From assembly GCA_016271365.2 (NCBI GenBank), contig CM057459.1, positions 487,891,501-487,955,500 on the forward strand: a stretch of DNA of 64,000 bases. Reading direction: 5' to 3'. Below the pieces are notes generated by a model. The model saw only the letters and a program-made list of their open reading frames with translations. It had not been told where the DNA came from and made no database searches. Every line of letters starts with the position of its first letter. Position 1 is the first letter of the stretch. Shown piece after piece: positions 11,753 to 23,229 of this stretch. A program made the position numbers and the translations under genes. The stretch is from Neoceratodus forsteri. Lineage: Eukaryota > Chordata > Ceratodontiformes > Ceratodontidae.

Positions 11753-12129
11753 ATTCTAAGCAAAAAACTTTGTTAATGTATCATTTAGGGTTAAAACACA
11801 AAAAGTGAGGAAATGAGACCTTTAGGGTTGCCCTCTCCCCCCATGTACCCCCCATCCTCCTGAGATTGACACATGACGGGGTGTGTCATTGGGGTTATGA
11901 GGCCTAAATGTCACTCCATTCTTCTTTACTGTGGCTTGTTAATATGATTACACATGGAATGGGGTTACATTTAGGCCTCACAACCCCAATGACACACCCT
12001 GTCATCTGTCAATCTTGGCAGGATGGGGGTGTACACGAGGGGGGGAAGGGGCAACCCTAAAGGTCTAATTTCCTTACTTTTTGTGTTTTAACCCTAAATG
12101 TTGCATTATCAAAGTTTTTTGCATAGAAT
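11753..12129. mobile_element. Foldback element, ~170-bp arms
   Basis: The left arm 11753-11921 and right arm 11957-12129 are inverted copies at roughly 90% identity by eye, with a 35-nt loop. Outer ends read ATTCTA.GCAAAAAAC on one side and its complement on the other. Inner blocks include TTAGGGTTAAAACACAAAA, CCCCATCCT, and TGTCATTGGGGTT. The internal sequence has no coding signal, so this would be a non-autonomous DNA element. An (AT)n run abuts its right end. Confidence 0.85.
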
Positions 12130-12130
12130 A

Positions 12131-12168
<38 letters not shown>
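12130..12168. repeat. (AT)n microsatellite
   Basis: About 36 bp of uninterrupted AT dinucleotides lie exactly at the junction between the foldback element and the RT half of the AT-rich LINE. Confidence 0.95.
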
Positions 12169-12172
<4 letters not shown>

Positions 12173-14155
12173 AGGAGTTGGCTGACTTTTTATTGGCCTT
12201 TTATAATAACATCATAACCCAAAATGATATTCCCTCATCTTGGCTAGGCTCAATAATTTTTCCTAGACATAAACATGGATCAAAAACTGACCCAGGGATG
12301 CATAGGCCCACAAGTCTGCATGATATTATGAGGAAGATCTTTGCAAAAATGTTATCTTGGAGACTTCAGGATGAAGTTAAAAATTTGGGACACCTGCCCC
12401 CATGAAAGCAGGTTTTCAGGAAAATCATTCAATGTTGGATAATTGTTTATAGTTCAACATCTAACAAAAAAATATGTAAAGTTGCGTAATCAGAAATTAT
12501 ATACAGCTTACATTGATTACAGTTCAGTGTCTGATGCAATTAACCCTGGTACATTGTGGACTATCATGCATAATCAGGGTATGTCACCCATACTGACAAA
12601 CATCATAAGAAATTTGTACACAAACACCCGGGGAACGGTAAGAGCAGGGAACCAATTATTAAATGCCTTTAGTACCAACAGAGGGGTTAGGCAGGGATGT
12701 ATCTTAGCTCCACTATTATTTTCCATTTATATTGATAATTTATTTGGAATATTACAAGTTTCTAACATAGATTCTCCTAGAATTGGTTCTACTCCCTGTG
12801 CCACATTGGCATATGCAGATGATATTGTCCTATTTTCCCTTACAGCCCGTGGACTACTGGATAAGCTTAATATTCTGGATGAACATTCTAACACATTATC
12901 ATTAAAAGTTAACTTAAAATAGTCCAAGGTTATGGTTATGGGTGCAAGAAAAGTAAACTATACATGGCACATTAATTCTGAACCAATAAAAATAGTCAAG
13001 AACTATTCTTATTTGAGAATCATATACTCAAATAACTTATCCTGGAAATCCCATTTTGATACAATCCTGACAAAGACAAAGGCTACAGCTCGAGACCTGG
13101 CCAGATTTAATTATTTATATGGGGGTTCCTCAATAAGACCACTATTAAAAGCACTAGAAGTAAAATATAATATACAAACATTATATAGATCAGAAATTTG
13201 TGGCCATTCTTACAAAGCTAACCTGGAAAAAAACAATTACACAGTTATTAAGAGCATCTTTGGGCTGTCAAAAATCCACTCCAGGCCAATTCATATAAAC
13301 AGAATTAGGCATTCCCAGCATACAGGCATATGTGGATAGTAGGTATTGTGCTACTGGATTAGAATCAGTAAAACTGCCTGAGAACAGACTGGTTAACCAA
13401 TGATTTTTAGGAAAACTTAAACTAGGAAAGACTGGGCTGTCTAGAATCAGCTTGGTATAAACATATGAAAAATATCCTTGACGAGCATGCACTAACTTTA
13501 CTTCCACTTTATTAAACAAGAAATATTACTCTGAGTGATCATAATAGATCATATATTAAAAAGAAAATTGTAAAATATTACAAAGATAAAGATCTGGAAT
13601 TAGTTAAGAATTCAAAGTATGCTAAATGGTACAGTATTAATGACTGTTACCATGGGTTCAGATTTTATCTGGACCTATTAGAGGATCCAACCCAGAGAAA
13701 AACTTTTACGTGATTCAAATTTGAATTGTTTGAATCAAATATTAGGTCTGCAAAATATAATAAATCTGATAACTCCTCTGATTTATTGAGTTATTGTGGG
13801 GGAAACAAAAAGGAAAATCTGGTGTACATTCTGCTGAAATGTAAATGGTATAACAAGGGTAGACATAAGTGGATATATCCAGTTGTTAGCTCATTAACCT
13901 ATACTGATGATAATACTATTGTGATGGTACTCTCGATAACAGATGATATATTTATAATACAAAGGGTAGCAAAGTATCTTATGACAGTTATGACAATTGG
14001 GAATAGGGTGGTAAAAAATATTGTCAAAGCCTGGGATCCAGGAATAATTTATTTATTAGTTGTATTTTATGTATGTAATGTGTGTCTTGGAGAGTATTGT
14101 ATTTATGTCTTGAAATGATCATTTTAAAATGATTCATCAATAAAATTACTACTAC
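12169..14155 (+). pseudogene. AT-rich LINE, 3' half: reverse transcriptase and tail
   Basis: The segments at 12169-12405, 12443-12922 and 12932-13339 together encode an RT. They run from IPSSWLGSIIFPRHKHGS and a damaged RPTSLHDIMRKIFAK block, through GVRQGCILAPLLFSIYID, to the catalytic AYADD (about 12812-12826). An NYSYLRIIY thumb block follows. The sequence then continues to a C-terminal cysteine cluster (YCGGNKKENLVYILLKC, about 13789-13840). It ends in AATAAAATTACTACTAC at about 14139-14155, a short tandem tail rather than poly-A. The CDS is broken by several stops. With the part at 5498-7402 it makes one element, later filled by ~4.7 kb of other repeats. The clade is unresolved. Confidence 0.72.
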
Positions 14156-14706
14156 ATTTTGTTAATGTGCTGCAGAGAAAATGGTGGAGGGCAGCTAGGA
14201 AAAAAGAAGACAACAAAGGTATTTCTGTAGAACAAATACCTGAAAGTCAAGGAGCAGTCTAGAGTCACAACAATCCTCTAGGAATGCACAAAGTAAACTG
14301 GAGTTTTCTAGGATGGATGAAGGGGCTGGTCTTCGGCCAGTCTAAATTTCATTAGAACATGCATCACCCTATAGGATGGATGAGGGATATTCCCCTCTGG
14401 TATGGACTGCAAAGTATTATAGAGGGGGCATTATATAATGACATGGGTGCAGTGCTTCCCACTGTGGTTCAGCAGTGTGTATGATGCAGAAAGTCATGTG
14501 TCCCATACATCCTTCTGTGCAGCTTCATACAAACACACACTGCTTCCCAGGATGACTTTGCACTTGCTCACTTTATGTATTTCATTGTGGGCTGGGTGCC
14601 AGACATAGGGTGTACGGGACATCTGTCTCGACAACATGCCATCTTATCCATTACCAAGAAGCACAGCTGCCACCTGACATGCTTACAGTGGTGGAGGGGG
14701 CTTATT
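14156..14706. repeat. Right copy of the ~540-bp direct repeat
   Basis: Matches 4967-5497 at roughly 88% identity. It starts directly at the 3' tail of the LINE and ends where the left copy meets the LINE 5' end. The geometry is therefore that of a target-site duplication, though an exceptionally long one. Confidence 0.85.
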
Positions 14707-14895
14707 GACTTTAAAGCTACCTGTTGTCAGTGTGCATCTGGATGCATTTATTTTGCTTCTCTAGCTCCATGGTGTTCTTGGTATATTCCATATATTTTCA
14801 TGTGATCCTGTTATTTTGCACTAACATTGCAGGCACTAGGTGCTCTGGCATACACAGTTTTGTCTGTGCATTTTCCTCCCTTTTTACTATGTACA

Positions 14896-16598
14896 TGTAA
14901 CCCCCAGGGGGTGCTATCTCAAGGGCTACTACCCCTGCCTGCCCTAACTGTAGCAGGGGTGAGGGGTCCAGATCCATTGGCGGGTGCCTCCACCCAGAGG
15001 TCGGGGTTAGAACAGTCAAGGTTGACTCGGTCACAGCCCTCTGGGTTGCTGCAACCCCCCTTTCCTCCCACTAGTGGCCCAAATGGTTCAATTTTAGCAT
15101 CCTTACCACACACACTTACCCCCCAGCTCGATCCAGTCAGCTCACTCCGGGGAACCCCTGGAAAGTAAGGTACAGTTACACCACATTCACTGTGCAGTAT
15201 TTTACCATTAATACGTAGACTAGCCAGTGTACTTTTGCAGAACAGGTGATTGGATTTATTTGAGGGGCAAATAGCAAGGACCGGGGGGAAATCAGAGTAA
15301 TTAGCTTACCACTACAGCATATGAAAATCTACCTATGGCTCTGTGCACAGGCCTAACCTATTAATTACTGTATCTGGGTACCCAAGCCCTAATGGCTAGT
15401 CCCTCGATGCAGCTGGTTGGGGCCCTTACACAACAGAGCATTTAATTCCTGAGAAGATCAGATGGAGCCAGAAAGCTTGCTTAGTACAGTCAGCAATACA
15501 ACACAACGATGTTGCCTTGGTTTGTAAACATTAACAGGGAGCTACCCTGATTCAGTACTCACAAGTCCAACAGAGAACCACTCTTTCACCACTGGCAGGG
15601 CTGAGCCTGAGTTTCAGAGGCTTTCTCACACATTTATATGGAAAACAACAGAGGGGTACCATACCAGGCAGCTGCTCCCAGGACCTGAATGAACTCACAG
15701 CAATTTTGGGCATTAACTGCAGCTCCAAACGTCCTGACAGACTGAGCATGATTCAGCAGATTCTCCAGTCCTCTTCAGGTGAAGCCTGGTAGGTAGCTGT
15801 GTTTATACACATCCTCCTCTGACCGCATGCCGGCGGATTTTACTCAGACACGCTGGCAAAGAAAACTGCTGCCTCAGGCCTTTCACACGTTTCCCATGCA
15901 AACACTCAATGGCGCAGAAGCTCAGGGCTCCACTCTCTCCCACAGTCACAGCACATCTGCCTCTAACAGCATGGGACAAGCCTCACAGCCCGGGCGCTAC
16001 CCGATCTCATTGGCTGGTTGCATATGCCAGTCACGACTTGTAGCCCTCAATGGTGGGAAAAGGCACCAGGACCCATAATGCCATGATCAGGAGTTGCAAG
16101 CTGTGTTCCCATTTGTCAGCTGGCTCCATCTAGAGTCTCGATCCTGGTTGGTCACTCAATCCTTCACCTTACTTGCCCCTAGCACCTCATTGGACCCTTC
16201 AGAATGCCCTGGTCCAAAATGGAGGGGCACAATACACAGATTCCCCACTGCAAGAAAGGCAGGTTAGACAGGCTGCATTTTTCCAGTTACACTACACATT
16301 CTCCAGCAAACAGCTATATCTTTCAACTAGGCTCCCTCTGCCCTTCTAGTGACAGCAGAATGGAGCACTTATTCAGCAGCCCGGGCGGGACTCAGGCATA
16401 AAACCACACAGCCCCCCCCCATTTTAACTAATTATGACTGCAAGCAGGCAGCCCTTAAAAAACAGTACATGGAGGCTTTAATAGCGCTCAATGGCAACAA
16501 CATTTAAGCGGCTCTATGCTGAACACCAACCAGGCATGGAGCATTTAAGCAAGCTCCAGGAAAGCTTTTAGGAACCCCCATTTGTAGGGGGGGTTACA
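14896..16598 (-). mobile_element. Solo LTR candidate (1.7 kb)
   Basis: The block begins TGTAACCCCC and ends GGGGTTACA, giving the TG..CA ends of an LTR with a short inverted repeat. TACA precedes it and TACA follows it, a possible 4-bp target duplication. On the minus strand an AATAAA lies near 15258, about 360 bp from the minus-strand 3' end, a plausible R/U5 arrangement. It has no coding potential. Its ends match those of the interrupted LTR-like block at 43337-47699. A hAT-type DNA element is less likely, because no 8-bp duplication is seen. Confidence 0.55.
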
Positions 16599-16703
16599 TA
16601 CAGTACTATGTATATGTTGCCTGAAAAATAATACTTTGTTCCACTTTAGCATTCTGACTGTATATAAGGCTTTTTCTGGCCTATTCTAATATATTTCTAT
16701 GCT

Positions 16704-18161
16704 GATAATAATAATAATAAACTTTAATTTTTGCAAGAGCAAGTCAATAAATACCAAAGCGCTTTCACAGAGAAACTAAAAGCAGTAGATATGTAAAACC
16801 AATAAAATGACAGAATTCCATAAATTAATTATCAGGATAAGCAAGAGAGAATAAAAATGTTTTAAGAGCAGAATTTAAGCTCTCCACAGTTGGGCACCTC
16901 CTTATCTAAAGAGGTAGAGAATTCCACAGGGTTGGAGCCACAACAGCAAATGCATAGGCTCCAGAGGTCTTCAAATGAACCCTGGGAATCTCCAGCAATC
17001 CCTCATCAGTGGAGTGGAGTGGTCAGAGGGGGCAATAGGGATGAAGGTGCTGTTGTAGGTAACTCAGTCCCTGTCCATTATGGCCTTGTAGGTCAGCAAG
17101 CCGACCTTGAAGGAGATCTGCCACTGAACTGGCAGCCAGTGCAATCTGCACAGCACAGGTGTGACATGGCTAGATTGAGAAAGCCCAGTCAACAACCTGG
17201 CTGCAGCGTTCTGCACCAGCTGCAAGCAGTGGATGTCAATCCCTGAAAACTCTAGGTACAGGGCATTGCAGTAATCAAGGTGGGAGGTCACAAAGGCATG
17301 GACCAATGTCAAAGGATCACTGGGCGGAAACAAATGCTTAATCTGGGTGATATTCCTCAGAAGGTAGAATGAGGTCTTGATGACAGATGACATCTGAGAC
17401 TTCAGGGTCAACCACTCATCAAAAATAATGCTCAGACTCCATACCCATTCAGAGGCCATCAACTGATGACCACCGAGCAGAGGCCCAGAGGCCTGCCCAG
17501 TCGAGAACCGCTCTACCTGGATGACCTGGGTCCACCACCAAGGCCTCAGTTTTGTAAGGATTCAGCCTCAGCCAGTAGGCACTCATCTAGTCCTGGATCT
17601 TGGCAAGGCAGCTGTTAAACACAGAGACCGCATCATCCTGGTCAGGCACAAAGGACATGTATAGCTGAATGTCATCTGCATAGCAATGAAAACTCAAGCC
17701 ATTCTGCCTTACAATGTCTCCCAAAGACAGCATATACACTGCAAATAACATTGGTGAAAGCACAGAACTCTAGGGTACCCCACATGGTAGAAAGGATACA
17801 TAACAGGATTAATTCCCAACACAACTCTCTGAGATCTACAAGTGAGGAATGAGTGGAATCATCTGACAACAGATAACCTGCAGGCACTCCAGCAATATGC
17901 CATGATCCATGGCATCAAATGCTGCAGAGAGATCAAGGAGGACTAAGATGGAATGACTCCTCCAATCTCATGCTATCAGGAGATCATTGAGCACCTGAAC
18001 CAGGGCAGTCTCGGTGCTATGCCTCTTCTTAAATCATGACTGGAGAGGATTGTAGATGTCATGGATGGTAAGGTGGTCATCCAGCTGCAGCACAAACACC
18101 TTCTCAGGTTAGAGATGGGTCTGTAGTTGGCGAGACAATCTGGGTCGAGAGAAGATTTCTT
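16704..18161 (-). pseudogene. L2 LINE copy, 3' half: RT palm/thumb and (TAA)n tail
   Basis: Minus-strand text starts at KKSSLDPDCLANYRPISNL (about 18161-18100). It passes the catalytic YADDIQLY (about 17670-17695) and ends with the L2 thumb block at 17064-17462 (HAFVTSHLDYCNALY, LQLVQNAAARLL, LHWLPVQWQISFKV). A 3' UTR follows and closes in a (TAA)n tail at 16704-16720, as expected for L2. The 5' half of the same copy is at 32272-32730, since the L1 and everything inside it were inserted here. Frames are broken by stops (one beside the SGVPQG region) and indels. Confidence 0.85.
18147..18161. repeat. 15-bp target-site duplication of L1 (left copy)
   Basis: GAGAGAAGATTTCTT here and GAGAGAAAATTTCTT at 32272-32286 differ at one base. 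Both encode the KK-S-L step of the L2 RT on the minus strand, so the L2 frame resumes on the other side of the insert. Confidence 0.85.
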
Positions 18162-18456
18162 TTTTTCAAATTGAATAAACTTTATTAAACCAAAGACCTC
18201 AAGTAAATATGTGAGGAAGCCAAGGTATACACAAATAAATGAGGCAGAGGTCATAGACAGAAAGAAGAGAACAAAACATTCATTTTACAATTTACATATA
18301 ATCCCAACTACCCCCACCCCCGCTGCACCCCCCAACCCTGCCACCGGAGGAAGTAAAATAAAACTGTGCATAAATATCAGACTTAAATTGCACCAAACTG
18401 TCATGAATTATTACAGGGAATATTGAGTACATAATTACATAGTTAATAGAATGTAC
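18162..18456 (-). mobile_element. 3' UTR and poly-A end of the interrupted L1
   Basis: Directly after the target duplication comes a T-run (minus-strand poly-A) and, on the minus strand, an AATAAA close by (about 18174-18184). About 280 bp of non-coding sequence then leads to the ERV at 18457. The rest of this L1 resumes at 28479 on the other side of the ERV. Confidence 0.8.
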
Positions 18457-19135
18457 TGTCAGGCGGTCTAAACCTCACTCTCAGGTTCTTGGCAATAATG
18501 GGCATGCAAGGAATCACATACACGTTGCATAAGAGTAATAAAGCTCATTTATTACTACCAAAAGGATAATCACAGTTGCCCTAAAGAGTTCTTACCAAAA
18601 GGAACTGGGAGCCAATGTTAAGTGTTCCCTATACCTCGAGGATTCTCTGTGTCTCTTGGGGTCTCCGAGGTAGAAGATGTAATGTCTTACATTATATACC
18701 TATGACAATTACCGTGGTTACGGTAAGATAGAAACATTTTTAGTTACAGAGATGAGACCTATTGGCTAAATTAGAGGTGGCTTCACAGTCCAAGATAACA
18801 TTATACAATTCTGTAGTAGTCATCACTTTGTAAAGACAAAGAAGTACAGTTGCACATAGCCATGTAATAATACAAATCATCAGAAGATGGCAATGCCAAC
18901 TCATATATCATAATCATTACAGGGACACAGGTGTCCTAACATCTTGTAAGCAAGAAATACAGGTATATATTAGAAAGTAAAGTGTATAACAATAATATGC
19001 ATACATATCCTGACATCTACTCTTACACAATAGATGCTGTTAGCCCTATATGTTAGTATAACATATGCCTAATTACTAGCTATCTATGGTGTACATCTGG
19101 GGGTACCAGTAAGGGTGCAGGGACCTAGTGTAACA
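18457..19135 (-). repeat. ERV 3' LTR
   Basis: Minus-strand ends are TGTTACA..CTGACA. On the minus strand a TATA-like GGTATATAATG lies at about 18690-18700 and an AATAAA at 18548-18553, with about 90 bp of U5 beyond. The last codons of env read into this LTR. Confidence 0.93.
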
Positions 19136-21578
19136 TTCCCCCCTTGATTCCTTGGAATGGGCAACACAGCAAAAATAAGTAATGGGTAGGGGGAAAGGGT
19201 TGTTTATAGACCAGACGCGTGAGCCTTCTAAAGGAACTCACGCTGCTCACGGTGTTGACACAGTGTGTGCTGTAGGCAGCAAAGCATAATAACGAGAAAA
19301 ATATCAAAAATGCTTGTATAATAACAAAACCTTTAAAGGTAATCTCTAACCAAGTGTTAGTAAGTGCACTGTTCATATCACCATCATTAATAAGTGCAAG
19401 TACAACTTCATTAGCTTTTGTAATATTATTGCTGATGTGGAAGAGATGGGTGTCTTTCCTCTCTAAAAGTGATTTTAATGTCAACGTGAGGGGATCAATG
19501 TGTACATTAAAGTAAGGTAAATACTCAGAGAGTGTCAGCAGATAATCAGGGTTACCGTCAATAATGTCAACGTCAATAAGAGGGATGGGTATAATAACTG
19601 TGTACCCAATAACTGACTTTTGATAGGGCACGAAGTAAAAGTTTGGACTATCAATAGAACATGTTTGCATTCCATAAGAATAACTTTTAAGGTTTGTGAC
19701 AAAGCAGTACTCGCCATCTGAATTATACTGCATTTTAACAGTAGGCAGTCTCCATTTTTGCAGCTGTACTGAGCAGGTATAGGTAGTCTTAGAAATCTGT
19801 GTTGCCAGGCAGTGAACCTCCTCTGGATAAGACTGGTAGAGCTTATCTGGAGCTGATGTTGAGTCCTGGTAGTCTATGCCATTAGTGGTGATGTCATCGT
19901 CCATGGAAAAGGACCAATCAATACTGTCTGGGGAATAGCCCCATACATGTTTAATAACATCAAATACGTCACAATGACACAGATAAATATACCCTTTCTT
20001 TGCACAGCAGTCCATTAGCGGGGCGACGCAGGTGTCCAGAAGAGAATGGAAGACTAATAGAGGAGGTAAGTCGAGGTGTTCTCTGTAGATGTCATCATCA
20101 AGATGCACAATGGAGTGTACAGATGCGAGTTTGTCAAATAAAGCTGTAGTGGGATCAAAACATGGTAAAGAGACAGTAAAAGAAACAAACATAGTATCCT
20201 TGATAGAACATTTCTTAGAAGTAAAACATTGACCAGTATTAAGGTGTCTGGTCACAAAACCCAAATTCCCAGCTGTGGAAAGAGGAATAGTGAGACTCTG
20301 CAGCATACACATTGCAATACAGCTGGAAGATTTACACTGAAGACAATACCATTTAGAGATACATCTATCATGTATAATATCAGGAATTCTTCCGGATTCT
20401 AGATCACAGAAAAGATTATTGATGTTAGTAATAATGTAAGAAACATAGGTTGAGCACAATATCTCACTGGCAATATATTGTTTATCTGCTTCTTTATTGT
20501 TCTGTGCAATGAGAGCATTAATCTTATCTTTAGAATCTGTAAATGCCTTAGCAATATCGTGCATGTTGTATACAGTGTATCTTTCTTCCTGACTAAGGCC
20601 ATCCATACCATGCAATAATGGGGGGTATAATATAATTTACCAAACCAGTTTGGAATTTTTGTGAATGTGATTTGATAGCAGCAATGTCGGTTTTGTTCCA
20701 TATAGACATGGCTGTACCAAAAAGACCTGTAACAGTGCCTGTGGCACCAGTGACATCAGAACAGTCAACTTCACGTGTGTTACGATTATGACTTTGTTCA
20801 TCAGAAGTAGGTTTTCTCCTGAAATTGCCTCTATGCTCGGTGGTGTTTACCTCGGCAATAGGGTCTTGAGTACGAATTTGAAAAGCTGCTAAACTATCAA
20901 GTAACAAAGTACTATAAAACAATGAAGTATTAGTAGTATGACGCATACCAAATTCTTTGATATTCCAGTAAGTCAAATTAAACAAAACAGGTATATGCAT
21001 AAATTGTAAGTTTTAATAAGTGTACCAGGTAAGGCAGTGGTGGTTAAACCACTACGAGGGCCATGGGTGTGTTTTGAACATTCCAAAAGCTGTTTATCAG
21101 TAGGGGGTAACACAGAAAGGTAAATGGCAGCAGAGGCCATGTTGTGTACAGCACAAAATTTCCTGGCAGAGTCTTTAGACAAGGAATTACAATATGAGGG
21201 ATCAATTAAGGCAGTAATATTGTATAAACCAGAATGTCTAAGAGCAGTTTGGAGCAAGGACAGAGAACCATTTGGGGATAATTTTGCGTTGGGCCAGCCA
21301 TGGAAAGTTCCCTTGGAGAGCTTAGCCACAGGGAGAATTTGTCCTTGTGATGTGGTTTGCCACTTAATTTGTAGGGTAGATTTATCAGGAGTAACAACTG
21401 AGGCAGTGATGTAGGCGTCTGAACCTTCCTGGACAGTAATCAAATTGTTGGATATATTGATGGAAACTCCCTCTGGGGCAGATGGTGGAGGATCAAGGTG
21501 AGGAAGGAGGTGCTTTACCATGCCTTGGATGCAGGGGATAACTCCTGAGATAAGGAGAAAATGGAACAAGATAGCCAT
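19125..21578 (-). pseudogene. env: ERV envelope gene with two compensating frameshifts
   Basis: The start at 21578 opens with a hydrophobic signal peptide (about 19 residues), followed by a surface region with several N-x-S/T sites. Coding then moves to another frame for about 20593-21000, which holds an R-N-T-R furin-like site followed by a Gly/Thr-rich hydrophobic stretch. It then returns to the original frame for 19125-20615 (496 codons). That last part holds a CX6CC arrangement (residues 196-204), many paired cysteines and a membrane span at about residues 428-448 with a short tail. The whole reading length is 2,454 nt. The stop lies inside the 3' LTR, so the PPT is translated. As it stands the gene is disrupted. 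The subfamily is unresolved. Confidence 0.8.
19136..19146 (-). promoter_or_regulatory. ERV polypurine tract
   Basis: Minus-strand CAAGGGGGGAA directly precedes the 3' LTR. It would prime plus-strand DNA synthesis. It lies inside the env reading frame. Confidence 0.88.
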
Positions 21579-21647
21579 CTTGTCAATGTATCTGAAAAGG
21601 AAAAAGTAAGTTAGTACTATTCCACCCAGTGAGGTGGGGAAAAGTAA

Positions 21648-22739
21648 TTATACTCCTTTATACAGTTTTAGCTGGTTTGCATGTAACCATTTGTCAGTAA
21701 GTTTGTTGTTTTGCATAAGTCTAACCTGATAGACTTCTGGACTGAGCTTGTTGACAATGGGGTAGGGGCCTTCCCACTTATTGGAGAAGGAGTGTGTGGG
21801 ATGTGCAAATCTGAGAACCATTGCCTGATCCCCAACTTGCCAATCCACTTCTTGTGCAGGTTTGTCAAACTGTATTTTGAACTGTTGCTGGGCTTTGCCC
21901 ATGCAGTTGGCAGCATACAGATGAGTGTATATGACATATTGTCTGAGTTTTTCCACATATTGATCTACAGACACATGGTCTGCAGAAGGGGTGTGCAGGT
22001 CAAACAACAGGTGCTCAGGTAATCTCATCTGTCTACCAGTCAACACCTCAAAGGGTATCAACTGGGTGGTGGCTGAGGGTGCACCCCTGATTGCCATAAG
22101 GAGTAATGGCAATAAGGAATCCCAAGTCTTGGGATTGTCCACAGTGAATTTGGAAAGCTTTTGCTTAATCCACCTTTTGGCTCTCTCTACTTGACCTGAA
22201 GATTGTGGGTGGCAAAGTATGTAGAACTTCTGATGAACTCCAAGCAGTTCAAGTGCTTTTCTTTTCATTAACTCACCTGTAAAACTGGTTCCTTTGTTTG
22301 AATCTACCTTGAGAGGTAGGCCCCACCTGGAAAAAATCTGTTCCACCAGGATTTTGGCAGTGGTTTTAACAGTGCATGTCTTAGTGGGGAAAGCTTCAAC
22401 CCACTTAGAAAAGAGATCAGTGACCACAAGGGCATACTTGTTACTTCTGCTAGTATTGGTCAAGGGACCAATAAAATCAATCTGTATGGCAGGCCAAGGG
22501 CCAGAATGCCTTTGTGGTAGCAGTTTGACATTTCATTTGGTAGGGATAAGATTGTTTTGTGCACAAACAAGGCAATTGTCTATGTACTGTTTGAAATCAT
22601 TAGTGACACCAGGCCACAAGGTGGTGGTCTTGAGCCTTTGGAGTGTGTTTCCCACTCCTTGGTGTCCACCAGTGTGGGTTCCATGCACTTGGTGCAGAAA
22701 TTTGGTCCTAAGATGATAAGGAACCACCCACAACTTGCA
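21648..22739 (-). pseudogene. pol: ERV integrase, damaged catalytic site
   Basis: The N-terminal zinc-binding region (22533-22739) shows H..H in LHQVHGTHTGGH and C..C in NCLVCAQN. The catalytic core (21648-22463, 271 residues) shows VVTDLFSKW with the first Asp at residue 16. The second site reads DSNKGTSFTG, where the usual S-D-x-G aspartate is Asn (residue 56). The Glu is in HPQSSGQVE (residue 93). The C-terminal DNA-binding part (VDWQVGDQAMVL..KWEGPYPIVNKLSPEVYQVRL) is well kept. A frameshift separates the zinc region from the core. Integrase inserts viral DNA, and this one lacks a catalytic residue as read. Confidence 0.87.
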
Positions 22740-22948
22740 TGGATGCATGGAACAGCCTCCCTGAGGAGGTTGTGGAGTCAAGAACAGTGGGGGACTTCAA
22801 GAATGCATGGGACAGGCATAAGGCAGTCCTAGTGGGGTGTAGGAGGAAGTAAGCTGTTGGTTAACTAGGATCTGCAGCTTATCTGTTAGGTAGGAAAATG
22901 GGCAGACTGGGTGGGCCAAGCAGTCCTTATCTGCTGTCAAAATTCTAT
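22740..22948 (+). mobile_element. CR1 3' tail inserted in ERV pol
   Basis: About 209 bp match the 3' ends of the CR1 copies at 41526-41735 and 46707-46920. The shared text runs from TGGATGCATGGAACAGCC through GGAGGTTGTGG, GGCTGTTGGTTAA-type text and GGCCAAGCAGTCCTTATCTG to an ATTCTAT tail. It is in plus orientation, opposite to the ERV. ERV coding resumes on both sides: IWYQPDR to the right, KLWVVPYHL to the left. It is a severely 5'-truncated LINE insertion younger than the ERV. No target duplication is evident. Confidence 0.88.
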
Positions 22949-23229
22949 CTGGTTGATACCAGATGAGCTTGTCATCAGGGGAAAGATGCAACTTACCTTC
23001 ATGCCTTCGGTAGGGGTTATGAGTAGGGAGATTCTTCTCAGTTCCCTTGTCACGGAATCTGAACACATCTTTGAGCTCAGAGTCAGCGTGTTGGGCTGCT
23101 GACAGGTCCAAGGGGGAAAGGGTTTAAGTTTCTTCCTGACTGCTGCAATGTGTATGGCCACTCTGGCCTCTGGATGATCCATCATCCAGGTGTCCATCCT
23201 CAGGCTCCTTCCTTGCAAGGGTGTCAGCA

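Noticed and set aside
12130..12168. (AT)n run as a translated N-terminus (Ile/Tyr repeat)
   Set aside because: It is a microsatellite upstream of the RT homology and not a real start.
4967..14706. The 540-bp direct repeats as LTRs of an LTR retrotransposon
   Set aside because: No TG..CA ends, no PBS or PPT, and the enclosed coding is a non-LTR type with an APE endonuclease.
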